A stretch of 64,000 nucleotides of DNA from Medicago truncatula (taxonomy: Eukaryota; Streptophyta; Magnoliopsida; Fabales; Fabaceae). The notes below the pieces were generated by a model. That model was not told where the DNA came from. It saw nothing but the letters and a program-made list of their open reading frames with translations, and made no database searches. The position numbers were made by a program, and so were the translations under genes. Each line of letters opens with the position of its first letter. The stretch's first letter is position 1. The stretch covers positions 387,001-451,000 of the forward strand of contig NC_053047.1 of the NCBI RefSeq assembly GCF_003473485.1. The letters run 5' to 3'. This document shows, in pieces, positions 35,422-47,699 of the stretch.

Positions 35422-38172
35422 ATGTCATCCACCACCGCAACCGACGCCGTCTCCGCCACAGATGATGCGAAACACGGTTTCTCTCGTCCTGAGATGTACA
35501 AAGAAAACCTCGCTGGAACCGTAGCTTCTTACGATCGTCACGTTTTTCTCTGTTACAAGAATCGTCAAACTTGGCCTCCGCGTCTTGAAGCTTCTGATGA
35601 TGATCCTCTTGTTAAACGTGTTGCTTCTCAGTTTAAATCTCGCAAAAACGATATCCTCGTTAAGGTAATTCATACTTAATTACTTACTAACTCTTCTCTT
35701 TTAATTTCTTAATTTGTATAACTAACACCTCTGATCGAAGTTGTGTCTGGTGTCTGACATGTGTTAGTGTGTGATTCATTTTTTTAAATTATTACCGGTT
35801 TGTGTGAACGTGTTAGTGTCAGTGACTTGTCTCTATTGGTGCTTCATAGTTTGTATACAATTTTGATGTAGTAGTTTTGTTTTGGATTTGATGATTTGAT
35901 TGATTGACTGGTTTGCTTGTTTTTTGTTTTTAGACGATGATTACAGTTTGTGAGGCGCGCGAGGAGGATGGATTCTCCGAAGGTGATGTCTTGATTTTTC
36001 CTGAAATGATTAAATACAGGTATGTTATTAAAAAACTAAACCATTGTTGTAATCTACGAATCACTTGACATATGTAAGAACTTTGGACACGACATGACAC
36101 GTCGACACGGATAACTATTTGAAAAAACGATATAATTGAATGTAATCAAATATGTGAGTGACATGTGTTAGACTCGGGACACACTTTCGATCAAACGGGG
36201 TTGGTGCTACATAGGTTATGCTTCTCTATCAAACTGGATTTAGGCGGATAAACAGATTAATTTGCAACTTATAGCATAAGTGTTTATCAAATAAGTTCAT
36301 ATGAATAAGTTATTTCTATTACGCGAGATAAAACAAAGTTAAATTGTTTTCGTATAAGCTATAAGTTGTTTTTATAAGCTATAGTGGAGAACTTATGGAA
36401 TAAAGCTGAAAACAGATTATGAACATGTCATATATAAGCTGCTATGCTATCGTAAGTTCTCTGGAACAGTATCACAAGTGCTTACCTAGTATATAAGTTC
36501 AAATAAGTCAATCTATATATGTGTTTAACTAATAAGAGTTTAACTCTTAAAAAAGTAGCAAGACTTTAAGGGTAAATACTCCTATATGTGGTCTTTTACG
36601 TCTCATGGTTTTTTTCGTACTCAAGGTTGAGACGATGATGTGTTTTCTGTTATTTATTTTGACAGAAAAGAAAGAAAAAGGAAAACAAATTTGAATTAAC
36701 TTTTGCTGTATATATTTGTTTTATTTGATTTTATGAAACCGACATGGACCGGGTAAGTATCTCAACGTTACAAACTTCTGATTTTGAGGGCCTATTTCAG
36801 CAACCATTGAAGTTTTGGACAATTTTCAAGTAATGCTTCATGACGGACTACTATCAAGATGTCTTGCCATATACTTTAGTTTAACGAATATAAACTTTTC
36901 AATACCTTGTCATCCAATTATAATATATTATAAAGATATTTGATATGTTACTTTCTAAAATTGGAGATCTAATTGAACTTAGACTGTTAATGCTTGTTTT
37001 TATACACTCCAAATCAAATTGCAGTTTAAACTAGGATTATCAACATATTTAACAAGTGTTGTTTGCGAATTAATTTTTTAAGCAGAGTACTTTAAACAAT
37101 GATGAAGTATAGTAGATACCAACAAGATGTGTGTTTCAATAACCACTGGACAATAGATTTTTTTAGAATTGAATTTTTTTTTAATTTTTTTTTTATATTT
37201 TTACTGTAAAAATAGCTTTTTCATATGAAACTTGGTGCAATTGTTTCAATCAAATGCAAAAGTTTTCATTTACTAACTCTGACAATTAGTTTTTACTAAA
37301 CTCTTATCATTTTCGGAGTGACGCCAGTCGCCAAATACACACATGCACATTGCAAAAGAGAGAATGAAATCTTACTGAATGTTATATGCAAGTGACATTG
37401 TTCTATATATTATACATAGACATCCTGAGTGACCGACTGTAACTAAATTTGGTAAGTGGAAAAACTAACTAAATGATCAACTAATCAAATCAATTAATCA
37501 CGAGCGTGAAACAAATTTGACTATAAATATCATGTATTTTATTTCGATTTAAGATTTCAGTTTTCTTACTTAATCTCTTTATATTGAGAATAGTGTGTTG
37601 TTGTTTGATTGAAAAGGGGCTTGGAGGAATCGAATGTGGATAGCTTTTTCGATGATGTTATGGTGAGTTGTAAATCATGGGGTGGTGGAGTGCAAGACGT
37701 GATAGCAGGTTCATATATTTTTGTGTGTGCTCATGGAAGTCGTGACGTGAGGTGTGGTGTTTGTGGGCCTGTGCTCATTGACAAGTTCAATGAAGAAGTT
37801 CAGCTCCGAGGATTGAAAGATCAGATATCAGTTTTGGCATGTTCTCATATTGGTGGTCATAAGTATGCTGGCAATTTAATCACATTTAGTCCTGGACCAG
37901 ATGGAAAAATTATGGGTCATTGGTGAGCTCTCACACTTCTATTATAGATCCTCTTATTTATTATGAAGGATTTTATTGTTGCTTGTTAAATTGTAACCCC
38001 TGATATTTAATTACAGGTATGGCTATGTTACTCCTAATGATGTGCCTGCCTTGCTAGACCAACACATTGCCAAGGGAGAGGTCATACAAAAACTATGGAG
38101 GTGACCACTTGTTTTTTATTCTGCATTTTCTATCCTGTAATCAAGTGATATTTTTTAAAATTGTATTACACA

Positions 38173-38205
<33 letters not shown>

Positions 38206-39807
38206 ACACTAAAGGCTCTAGGCGAAACTCGGGACGTAAAAACAGAGCACAGATATTATATAGTCTCTGCACTGCACAGGAAACAGCAATGCAACAATAA
38301 TAATTAGTAAGCAGAACCATGACATCACTAACAGAAATTGGGATAACACCATTATAACTAAATGACACTAATTCTTGTAACTTGCTGCTGTGATCCATAT
38401 TGTTGCAGCAGCAGGTCAATTGTTCCTCTTGATACCAACACAACACTTGATCCTTTTTTTATGTCACACTTACTCCACCTGCTACTTCTATATTGTTTGA
38501 CCCTATTCTTGTTAAGTTCTTGTCTCAATTACCTTGAGTGCTGTTGTTTTTTCCACTCCACTAGTAATACATTACATGTCCATCATCCCTCTCCTTGTTT
38601 CGTTTTCCGCATGAACTTGTCTCCCTACTCAACGCCATTTGGGAGTCCATAATTTGATATCAGCAGACTGATTCAATAGCCATGTCTTCAGTAGGTTGCC
38701 ACATCACTCCAATGTTAAACAATGTACCACTGTGGTCTTAAAATGGTGAAACTATTTATCCATGAAGATGTTGCACTGTTGAATCGTACAGCTTGCAAAT
38801 GGACAAGCTGACTGCAAACAATACTTTCCATTCTCTTTTGTAACAGTATTTTTCTCTCAAGTTTTAATTATCCACATGACTGGTCTCTTTTCATCACAAA
38901 CAAATATATTCAGCTTCCTACAGTACGCTTATTTCACATGCTCAGATCATGCTATATTCCCTTTTTTAACCAAGCCTTTTCCATCAATTCTTCAACACTA
39001 CTCCGGTCCAAATTCACCTTCACTCTATATGATGTTCCTGGGTATGCCCTATTCTCTTGTCAACCTGCTTCACACTCGTACAGTAAGGTACAAACACTTT
39101 TACAACTTACCCACCGCCATTCAACCCCATGCAAATCAAAGGATTATCACACCATTGTGTAAGGTCACATCCAAAACCTTTGATCTTTGCATTTAGCCAC
39201 TCCACACACTTACTTCTGCTCTTTCCACTATTATAAAAATCTGCATTGATATATACATTAGTTGATTTAAGGAATGTTTGGCATCCTTCTAGTATGGGTT
39301 GCATTATGTTATGTATCTTACAACTTTTATCCTAAAACTGAGTCTCCATTTTGTTTGTTACATGGGAATTAGTTTTTGTGCAAACAATGTTGTGGATGAA
39401 TTTTTAATTAATTAAATTTTGCTTCTAAGTGAGGATTATTAAATTGTGTTGTATGAAATTGTTTCAGAGGTCAAATGGGGCAACCTGTTGCTGAACTTAA
39501 GGGAGAAGATGACCAGAACAAACTCGCTAATGGAAATGATACCAAGAAGAATAATGTAGCAGTAGAAAGTAACTCTCTGAACAACAATGAAAATGTGGTT
39601 GGCTGTTGCCAAGGTGTTAATGGGGTTTCTTGTTGCCAAACTGCAAGTTTTGAGCAAAACAAAGTGGAAACCGATAAAAAGCAGGGGAGCAAAGTCTGTG
39701 GGAGTTGGCCTATATTACAAAAACGCGATATTCTTGCAGCTACCGGTATTGTTGGCGCTTTAGCAGCTGTTGCCATTGGTTACAGATTTTATAGAAGGTC
39801 AGGCTGA
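35422..39807 (+). CDS. Sucrase/ferredoxin-like (thioredoxin-fold) tail-anchored protein
   Basis: Five exons join in frame: 35422-35664, 35934-36019, 37617-37922, 38017-38100 and 39468-39807. All introns have GT/AG ends, and the product is 352 aa. An in-frame ATG at 35335 would add 29 residues; the ATG at 35422 (MSSTTATD) is chosen because it resembles copy A's start. The family has a thioredoxin-like ferredoxin fold. Conserved here are FLCYKN near the start, CAHGSRDVRCGVCGP near residues 147-161, and CSHIGGHKYAGN. The C-terminus is Cys-containing and low-complexity, then a hydrophobic stretch ILAATGIVGALAAVAIGY with a basic end RFYRRSG. This suggests a tail anchor in an organelle or ER membrane. 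The biochemical role in plants is unsettled. Two broken copies lie 9-17 kb upstream. Confidence 0.92.
35735..35855. repeat. Degenerate 'gtgtcnnnn' hAT MITE relic in intron 1
   Basis: Intron 1 of the Suc/Fer-like gene carries 'gtgtctggtgtctgacatgt', 'ttttttaaattattaccgg' and a right end 'ggtgcttcatag', like the MITE family at 24855 and 47534. The left end is decayed, so it is an old copy. Confidence 0.55.
36190..36480. repeat. 'cttataagct' MITE-family relic in intron 2
   Basis: The words 'ttatagcataagtgtttat', 'aagctataagttgttttta' and 'taagctatagtggagaactt' repeat the family seen in the kinase intron and the uS11m intron. The ends were not resolved. Confidence 0.45.
38169..38203 (+). repeat. 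(CA)n microsatellite
   Basis: About 16 CA units lie in intron 4 of the Suc/Fer-like gene. This is simple-sequence DNA. Confidence 0.9.
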
Positions 39808-40542
39808 GAGCTTGAGGGTTCTATAGTTTTTACAATTTTAATCAAGAAATAATAATAGTAATAATGGAACCATTCTAAGAAAGTTATATTTTTTTGGTAA
39901 AAATTCTATGTTATATGTACAAGCTTCTATATATTGGAATTCTGGAGATAGTAAAAGCAAGCTTGCTAGAGATGTAATGATGAAATTTTATATGTATTTT
40001 TTTCTTTTAAAAATTTTCAATACAAAATTTAGTGTGATAATTGAACTTCAAAGCTGTTTGTTTCATTTTTGCTCATATGTTACCTATTATTTTCTAGTGA
40101 AACAGATTTTGTTTGCTAGTGGTGACTTCTAAAACTCATACTACTTGTTTAGTTGTCTTGATTTTGTTAAAAACTTTAGTCTTCACATATTAGTAAATAT
40201 CCAAGTTCAATACACGTAGAATGGGTTTCACCCAATAAGAGAGTGGGTGAGTGTTAAAAAAAGAGTGTCTAGAACACTCCTCTACACGATAATTGAACTT
40301 AAGTTTTGATTTTTTTAAAAGCTTTTAGTGAAATAATATTTCAAGAATCAAACTAGAAGATCCAGAACTAATCATATATACAAAGAAACAATTCTACATT
40401 GTCTCACTGAAACATACCATCCTTGTAGTTAAGTCATAAACTAGAAAACATAATTGATACCAGAAAAGTGTAGAGAAAACCAAGAGATGCAAGAATACTT
40501 TATGATCCGAACCTATTTTGAAAACCTTATTTACTTGAATGA
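39808..40542. other. Convergent 3' spacer
   Basis: The spacer separates the convergent Suc/Fer-like and armadillo-repeat genes. 'aagaaataataatagtaataatgg' at about 39845 is AT-rich, as expected for a polyadenylation region. No gene is present. Confidence 0.5.
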
Positions 40543-42016
40543 TTATGTATTGAGCTTTGCAATCATCTCCTCTACCAATCTCAAAGTAGTATCTGTCAAT
40601 TTCTCTCCTTCTGTATCAATTTCTTCCATTATCTGTTCTATAAGCTTGTGATTAATTTGTGTACTTCTCGAGCTATAACTAGAGCAGTCTCTCAGAAGCA
40701 ACAACAATTCCCTAGCCGTCGATTTGGCTCTCCACGTTCCATCGACGGTTAACTGAAGTAATCCTGGCATCACCCCATCTGTCAAAATCAATACTCTATA
40801 TTTTTCTCTGCAGCTTTGACATATAAGCAGAAGTATGCCAACTGCATGCTCTTTTCCTAGTGAAGATCCATCTTCAATTGTCTCAACCAGTATCCGAATT
40901 GCTCCTCCGATACTAGCAGCCTCACAAAGTGCACTCTCTGATGAAGAAACAATATTTTCTAGCAATCCTATCGCTTTCTCAACCAATAGAGATGATTTTA
41001 CCGAGTCGTGGATAAGTTCAAGCAAGGAGAATATAACACCAGAAGATGCAATCAATGGAATTATCTCTTGGCAGGATGTGAGGTTATGGAGAGTAGCTAT
41101 AGTGTCTAGTTGAGACTGAGTTTCAATGTTACTATTATTGATAAGTTCAACCAGAATTTGAACTGCACCAGATGAAGCTATTGCTACCTTATTTCTCTTG
41201 CAAGAAGAAAGCGTTAACATGGCTGCTACTGACAATTGTATCACCGTCTGACTTTCACAATGGAGGAGGTTCAGCAAAATTGGTAAAACTCCATACCTTA
41301 CAATCCGAATCTTGTTTCTACAAAAGTTGTGACAAAGTTTCTGTAAGATTTCATCAACTTCTAAGGGAAGCTTTAAAAGCATTCTTACAATAGAAGAAAT
41401 ATTAATTCTCCCTTGTGTTTCATACATTCATTACTTTTTGGTTAAGAATCATAGGATCCACAGTTAACCAATGAGAAAACATGTATTGCCTAAAACATAT
41501 TACTTTAGACCCAATAGGAAAAAAAAAACAATCATGGGGTGCTAAAAAGTTCAAACTTTTTAATTACTCCAATAGAGTGCTTAGTTGAGTATGTTTTAAA
41601 CTCAATTTCTCTAATCATGTTATTGTGGAAAATTTTGTTATGTACTCTTGATAATTGAGGTTTTCGACAGTGTTAACAAATAACATAGCAGAACTTGAAA
41701 AAACGTTAATTTTCGTGATCATAGTTATAAGACTAAGAAGGAATGGAGAAAGTTTTTTACATTGAATGTTGAATATTTAGGGAGAAAGTGAATGCACTAA
41801 CCTTTCACTGCCAAAGGATAGGCTGAGAAAAGCACAAAGAGAAGCTTCTATGGCTTCAAAGTTTTGAGAATGAAGCATGGAAACAAGAGGAACCATAACT
41901 CCACTTTCTGCCAAATTATGCTTTTGCTTATTGGACAATCTACTAAGTTTCATTGCTGCTTGAATTTGAGCTTCACTATCACCATTCCAAAGATTTTCCA
42001 CAATCTCTTTCTCCAT
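40543..42016 (-). CDS. Armadillo-repeat protein, U-box-less (PUB45/ARM-like)
   Basis: Two exons on the minus strand, 42016-41802 and 41317-40543, join across a GTTAGT/TTTGTAG intron to give 329 aa. Almost the whole protein is armadillo repeats: VMVPLVSMLHSQNFEAIEAS, GVLPILLNLLHCESQTVIQL, AVQILVELINNSNIETQSQL and IRILVETIEDGSSLGKEHAV. The exon junction falls in ER/NKIRIV, a sequence typical of plant ARM proteins. ARM repeats form a right-handed superhelix that binds proteins. Related plant proteins carry an N-terminal U-box E3 domain; none is visible here, and the M at 42016 starts almost directly in the repeats. A 'ctatataaag' TATA-like box lies about 240 bp upstream on this strand. Its client or partner is not predictable. 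Confidence 0.88.
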
Positions 42017-42247
42017 TGAAGCTATTTCTATCTAGTTTCTTCTTTGTTAGGGAATAGTAATTGTTGCATTGAGATTGGTTGCTTGAAGAGGTAACTTTGA
42101 GATTTTGAGGGTATTCCAATCCATTGTTTCAACTAGAAGCAACATACAATTCTTTTTATCACCTTTATTACCTCTTTGGTGTGTGATTTGGTATTTTTTT
42201 AATATATTCTCACAAAACAATATTGATTCCTAAGAATGAATCTTTAA

Positions 42248-42265
42248 ATTTCTTTATATAGAAGC
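42248..42265 (-). promoter_or_regulatory. TATA-like box for the ARM-repeat gene
   Basis: On the minus strand the sequence reads ctatataaagaaat, about 240 bp before the ATG. It is in a sensible position for a plant TATA box with a leader of about 200 nt. There is no experimental support. Confidence 0.35.
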
Positions 42266-42269
42266 AAAC

Positions 42270-44690
42270 ACTATCAGCTTTTGTTGGCCGCAATTTTCTG
42301 CTTTAATGTTAGGTTAGCTGATAGTGTACGAGCTTGAAAATAATAGTTTTTTTAGTAGTCAATCAATGCTGTTTATCACATTGAAAACATTTATCATTCT
42401 TTTCTTCAATAATGCTAATTCTCTTTTGTCCAATGTTCCTAGAGGATAGAGCCACCTTATAGAATTATATATATTTGTGTCCCTATAAAATACAGAGATG
42501 TTTCTTTACACAAAAATTAGACAACATTTACATTCTTAAAACATTTCATAAACATTATTAATTATGTTTAGTGGATCATTCTTAGTGGTTAGTTTATTAG
42601 AGGGATGGAGAAATTGTTAGCAATAGTCATTGAATTTTGAACCTCCTTTCTAATACTTCTTTCATGTCCCCAATCCATATCACTAGGTTACACCTTTTGT
42701 GGACATACTTAGTGAAAGATTAATGAATATAATAAGGTATCACAATTCACAACTAATTACCGATCCACTAGATAAAACCACAATTTTGAATGTCGTTAAC
42801 CACATTTGTAAAGTGTATATTTTTCAGTGATATCATGTATATTACTGAAAAATCATGTGTACCTTAACAACTAATTGATATATATATTTGAACATTTGGT
42901 TAATGGATGTCACAAGTTTTTCTCGAAACATCCAAATCACGATTATGATGAGATGCAACAGATGTAATTTTATGTTTTGGCCGGAGGAAGCATGAATAAG
43001 AAGACATTTATGATCATTAGAGCCAATATATTTTTCTTCTTTATTATATTTATTTTAATTTCTTTTATAAAAGTTTATATGATATGAGCTTCGGGAATTT
43101 ACAAGGGTCAAAGCAAGTTTCAAGGTTTAGCAAACGTTAACAAAGGTACTTATACAGATCACCGACCAAAAAGATCATCACGCTAATAGCCGGATTTGAG
43201 GCCACGGCCTTGCGGATAAATATGTAATTTAAGTAATTATGTGGATATACTTATAACATAACAAAATATGAAATTAGTCTATCTTATAAAATATTATGCA
43301 TGACTAAGGCTGTGCTAACAAGTTTCAAGTTTCATCAAGTTGGATGGAAAAGCTCTATTTAAATATACGGGCTGAAAAACACTATCCAATTTCGACCTTA
43401 AACGGATTGTAGACTTGACAGGCACCCAAAAACGACGTTTTTACGGCGACACAAATATATCACTTTAGTTTCAAATACACTTTTTATGCTCCATTAGTTT
43501 AAAATTTGAGGAAATTACACTCACCTCCCTTAAGTTTTCCTCAAATAACTCTCACACCCCCTCTAGTTTTCACATTAACTTTGAATACATTGTTGAACAT
43601 GAATCAAACAAAGAAAACTCATTGTTCAGTACTAAAGCAAAGGAATTTGGAGAAGACTCATGTTTGGTTTCAACACAATTGTTAGAATGACATAAACAAC
43701 TCATCTAATGTAACAATGACTTGAATTTTTTGTTGCTCTTTTTTCAGTTTCATATATGCACTCGATTCTCATCAAGACTAGCATCTCAAGGTTTCATGCT
43801 GTTTTTTTCTTTATTCACGAATGTTTGTGATTATTTGTTTGCTTTCCTTGACATTATGACTTTGTTTTATATGTTATATGCAAAATTTCAACTCATTTAA
43901 TTGTTATTGTGTTCAAATTGATATTGATATATCATCATTCCATGATTGCATAGTGTAGGATTAAAAGAAATGTGTATATTTTGTTATGGTTTAACCTATT
44001 TTATAAGTTAGAATTAATGATAATTTGCATGTTGGCTTGAATCATTATATTTTAAATCTTTTAACATGTTTTGGGCTTCCATTACCAACCAACGCCAAAG
44101 CTTGTACGCATAAATGTTACGGAACAATCAATTCGAATCCAAATGTTTGCGACCAACTGATTTTGATAAATTTATATCTCTATATCTCTTCTAACTAACC
44201 ATTGTCTCTTATCAAAATAATTTATTTTAATCACTCATCAATTAATCAGTTAAATAGACTAAAGTTATCGATGTCACCTGATAATTATATTGCAGCCTCA
44301 AAATACCCAAAAATATTGTGTGTGTCATCTAATGTGTCCAAACTTAGTTATATGTGATTTTTTCTATTTATAAAAAAAGATCAAATAAAAAATGTTTATG
44401 TGAGTAAACACGAAGCAAACTTTCTGTAAAAAAAAAAAAAAAAAAAAAAAAACACACACAAATCAAACTTTCCTAATAAAAGGTTTATTTGCTCTAAATT
44501 ATGATATACATTGGTTTTAATTAGTTTTCATTTATTTTTAGGGGGAATTAGTTTTCATTTATTGTAAACGATTTATTAACATTTAATATATTATAATTTA
44601 ATTCTTTTCCCTAAATATTTTACAAGAAAAGGAAAATAATAGGTTAATTATACGCCCTATCAAATTTTATCATAAGGAATCAATTTAATA
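42270..44690. other. Intergenic, no gene seen
   Basis: AT-rich DNA without a supported coding region. A run of about 30 A with a short ACAC tail lies at 44428-44460; it could be the tail of an old retroposon, but no body was recognised. Confidence 0.4.
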
Positions 44691-44865
44691 TTCAAGAGCG
44701 CTTAGATGAGATGGAACAGATCTCTTCTAGTTTAACCAAGGTTTTGGGTTTGAATCCAGCCTTGGGCATGCTGCAGCGTTAAAACTCTTAGAGATAAACT
44801 GCCGTCCATTTGAGTCCCACAATGCTCGAGGGATTAGTACCCGGTTTATACCAAAAATAAGGAAT
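44690..44865 (+). repeat. SINE-like repeat (second family)
   Basis: The sequence has a possible A box 'tagatgagatgg', a B-box-like 'ggtttgaatccagcc' and a body 'gttaaaactcttagagataa'. It ends 'ctcgagggattagtacccgg'. This resembles a legume SINE-like repeat known from memory, different from the copies at 10.4, 25.2 and 50.5 kb. No target duplication was found. Confidence 0.45.
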
Positions 44866-45335
44866 CAATTTAATTATCTTTTGACATTTTATTTTTCAAA
44901 AGGAGTTATTATCTAACAAAATAAATATGATTAAAATATACAAGTTCATCAACCTAAACTATAAAATATTGTTGAGGGTAGACTTAAATTGCAATTTGGA
45001 TGAACAGCCTCATTCTTCATGGTACAAATTATTCTTAGTCACTTAATTATATTAATATATTTTAATAGCCAGAGGAGTAGCAATTTTTGTTTTATCAACA
45101 ACAGGGTGTTCATGTGTTTAAACATCATTTATTTTACACGTGCAAAAACAAGACAAAAAGGAAAAGGATAAAATACAAAAAATAGAATAATACAATTTTT
45201 TTTAAGAAAAACAAAATTTAATTTCGCATTAATTTTTTTGAGGTTTATACAAAAAGAATTATCAGAATCTGAAATCAATTGAATTTGCAAAAATAAAATC
45301 AAAGAAAACCCTAAATCACTAAATCCCTAATCAAT

Positions 45336-45470
45336 TTAATCTTCATCGTTGAGCCCTATAAATTCGTCAGAGGTAGCGTTTTCATAATTAATTTCCTGAG
45401 AATCTTCAATGTCAAAGTCTTCATCTGAATGCTTGACTTCAGTGCCGTATACGAATTCTTCATCTATCAT
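45336..45470 (-). CDS. Small acidic ORF, possibly the end of a lost gene
   Basis: A minus-strand frame of 44 codons starts MIDEEFVYGTEVKHSDEDFD and ends EFIGLNDED with a stop. It is strongly acidic, like the C-terminal tail of some transposase or nuclear proteins. No upstream domain continues it. It could be spurious; there is no family match. Confidence 0.2.
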   Translation of the reverse strand: MIDEEFVYGTEVKHSDEDFDIEDSQEINYENATSDEFIGLNDED

Positions 45471-45654
45471 CTAACTCTTCTTCTTGTAGATTTTCACCTT
45501 CATCCATATATGAACCCAGTGTGCATGTCTCTACGCACGAACCGGATTAATCGCCCATTTTGGTGGATCGAAAACCGGTGCGAAAACCAAAAAAAATATA
45601 GGGAGCTCTATTGTTCTACTTTCTCCTTAAATATGGAACTCTTTTGAGACAAAT

Positions 45655-45912
45655 CACATAAATTAAGAGGGTTAGCTCTTCTATTAACTTTGTTAATAAT
45701 TCCTATTCTTTTACATTTTTACACTTTAGAGAGAGAAATAGTTAATATTTTCATAAAACATTTATTATATATTGTAGAAAAATATGTAACATAAACATGG
45801 GTATATTGATAAAGAAATAATTAATGCACTTTAAAATTTGCAAATTTTTTTATAAAAAGAAACAAATAAAAAACACAAAAGGGCCTTATTCCGCGAGATA
45901 GAGGTATTATAC
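45655..45912 (+). mobile_element. Diverged Stowaway-like MITE, third family copy
   Basis: The words 'gataaagaaataattaatgc', 'ttttttataaaaagaaacaa' and 'aaaagggccttattccgcg' follow the order in the 23420-23712 element. The right end 'agatagaggtatta' corresponds to 'ggacggaggtagta'. Ends and target site have decayed. Confidence 0.55.
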
Positions 45913-46483
45913 TAATATATAATAATAGAAATGTATAAAATTTATATTAAATTTATATTAGTGCCAAAAGATCAATGCTTGAGCTTGTATATACCACTTT
46001 CGAACTTTTCTTGGTAGTCATTTTGGAGAATGTTTTGCTTTTAGTTTCATTTGTATAAATTAACAAAATTCAAAATACTTAGAATGCGTGCACTTTGATT
46101 AGACCAATGTGTAATGACATATTTGACTATAGTGTGCTATCAGCTTGAGAGTTGTAAAAAGAAAAGTGCAATTGGTGCAAATTATAAAAGATGAGGGTGT
46201 GCAAAATGAATAAAACTAAAATTATAGGTGTAAATATAAAAAGTTGAGGGTGCAAAACTACTAGATAACTCAATACTATTCCTACTGGAAATTAATTAGG
46301 GAGGAATGTTATTATGAACCCACCTTAATTTCACTTAATAAAAGAGTGAGTGTTGATAACACTTCTCATAAATCAGGTTGACCTATCTAAAATAAATTTG
46401 TTATTTCAAAATATAGGAGTATTTCAAAATATTTTTAGTTGGATTAGGGTGATTTTTGAAATCTGCTAAGGTTTTCTTGTAAT

Positions 46484-47290
46484 AGAGGTGTTCCTCAAGG
46501 AGATCATCTAGTTGATTCAAGATGGTGATCATAGTCTGATTAATGGCTCTAAGAGTTGTTTGGTTCCTTCTGATCATGTGTTATACATAAATGGCATCAT
46601 TATGAATATTATTTTTTTCAAAGGAACACACAAGAATTTATCTTCTCTTCTTGATTTGTTTGATAAGTATGTTGATAACATCTCATATTAGTATTAAAGC
46701 TCATATTAAATTTCCTTGGTTTTCGATCGGAAAGGCTTCCTTTCGTTTAGGTTGACATTCGAATTTTTATTGGTAAACCTAAGATTAGTCATTCCAATAT
46801 ATGGCATAAAGTTTGTAGCCCCGCTTTTTGAAGGTAGTTTAGGGCTGAGATCCAGCAAGGCTAATGGTGCCAATCTTTGTTTACGCGATTTATAAGGTAG
46901 ACACGATTGACCAAATTGCGTAAACAAAAATCGATCGCGTCGATTGTCTTTTAATTTTATTTTGAAGGCACGGTTGTCTTATTTATAGCTGAATCAAATG
47001 TAACTCTCATTATGCAACTTCAGGTAGTTATGGTATTGTCTCTTGTTGTGGTATCTTTAGAGATTAAAGTGGTGCAATGCAACCTTGGGTTGTTTTTTTC
47101 TCTTCCTATTGGTTCTTCTTTTGTTGAGCTGATTAATGCAACGATTCGAGAGATTGATGGAGACTTTGGATGAAAGGTGGTTCTCAATTGGTTGTTTTAG
47201 TGTTCAATTTTCCTACATTGTTCTTTCGCAATTAAGAAATTGATGGCTTCTTGTGTTTCATAACTACCGAGTTGTTAATCATTTATATAT
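46484..47290 (+). pseudogene. Decayed LINE with RT and RNase H remnants
   Basis: The plus strand carries scattered LINE ORF2 words. NRGVPQGD at 46484 is an RT motif. KNLSSLLDLFDKYVD (about 46633) and FIGKPKISHS (about 46760) come from the RT region. CGGIFRD (about 47050) and GGSQLVVLVFNFPTLFFRN (about 47175), from the RNase H domain, follow much too soon. A large internal part is deleted and frames shift repeatedly. It is unrelated in position to the younger LINE at 1.5-3.2 kb, and no target duplication was found. Confidence 0.7.
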
Positions 47291-47533
47291 ATTTTGACTA
47301 AAAAAAATTGAGTAATTGATACTTTGATACAATTTTCATACAAAATCTTAAAGCATTAAATTTATACAAGCCCGATCAAATGGACATAACTAGTAGTGAA
47401 ATTATGAAGAGATAAAACAAGGTAAATTAACTTCTGAAAATGCCTTAATTATTTACACATATGCATAAGATAAGTTTGGATAAACTCATACTCTAATTTT
47501 GGTTAGTCAAGTTATTTTTGAGTCAATCAAATC

Positions 47534-47685
47534 CTATGAAGCACGGACACTCCTCAGATTAGGCGTGTCCGACACCGACACTTGTAATTACATTTAATTA
47601 TGTGATTTTTTCAAATTATTAACTGTGTCGGCGTGTCAGTGTCCGTGTCGTGTCCGGTATCCGTGTCTGTATCCATGCTTCATAG
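47534..47685. mobile_element. hAT-type MITE of the 'ATGAAGCAC' family, copy 2
   Basis: The element runs from CTATGAAGCACGGACAC to GTATCCATGCTTCATAG, an inverted repeat of about 15 bp. A perfect 8-bp duplication ATCAAATC flanks it at 47526-47533 and 47686-47693. Its interior matches the copy at 24855-25043 ('ttacatttaattatgtgatt', 'gtgtcagtgtccgtgtcgtg'). Confidence 0.9.
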
Positions 47686-47699
47686 ATCAAATCTATCAA

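Noticed and set aside
37861-38203. Exon extension through the CA repeat
   Set aside because: A clear donor (gtgagc, then gtgacc for exon 4) ends the exons; the CA tract is intronic.
40543-41427. A 294-aa version of the ARM protein starting MYETQGRINISSIV
   Set aside because: Its first 36 residues come from the intron; splicing at TTTGTAG restores the conserved ER/NKIRIV junction.
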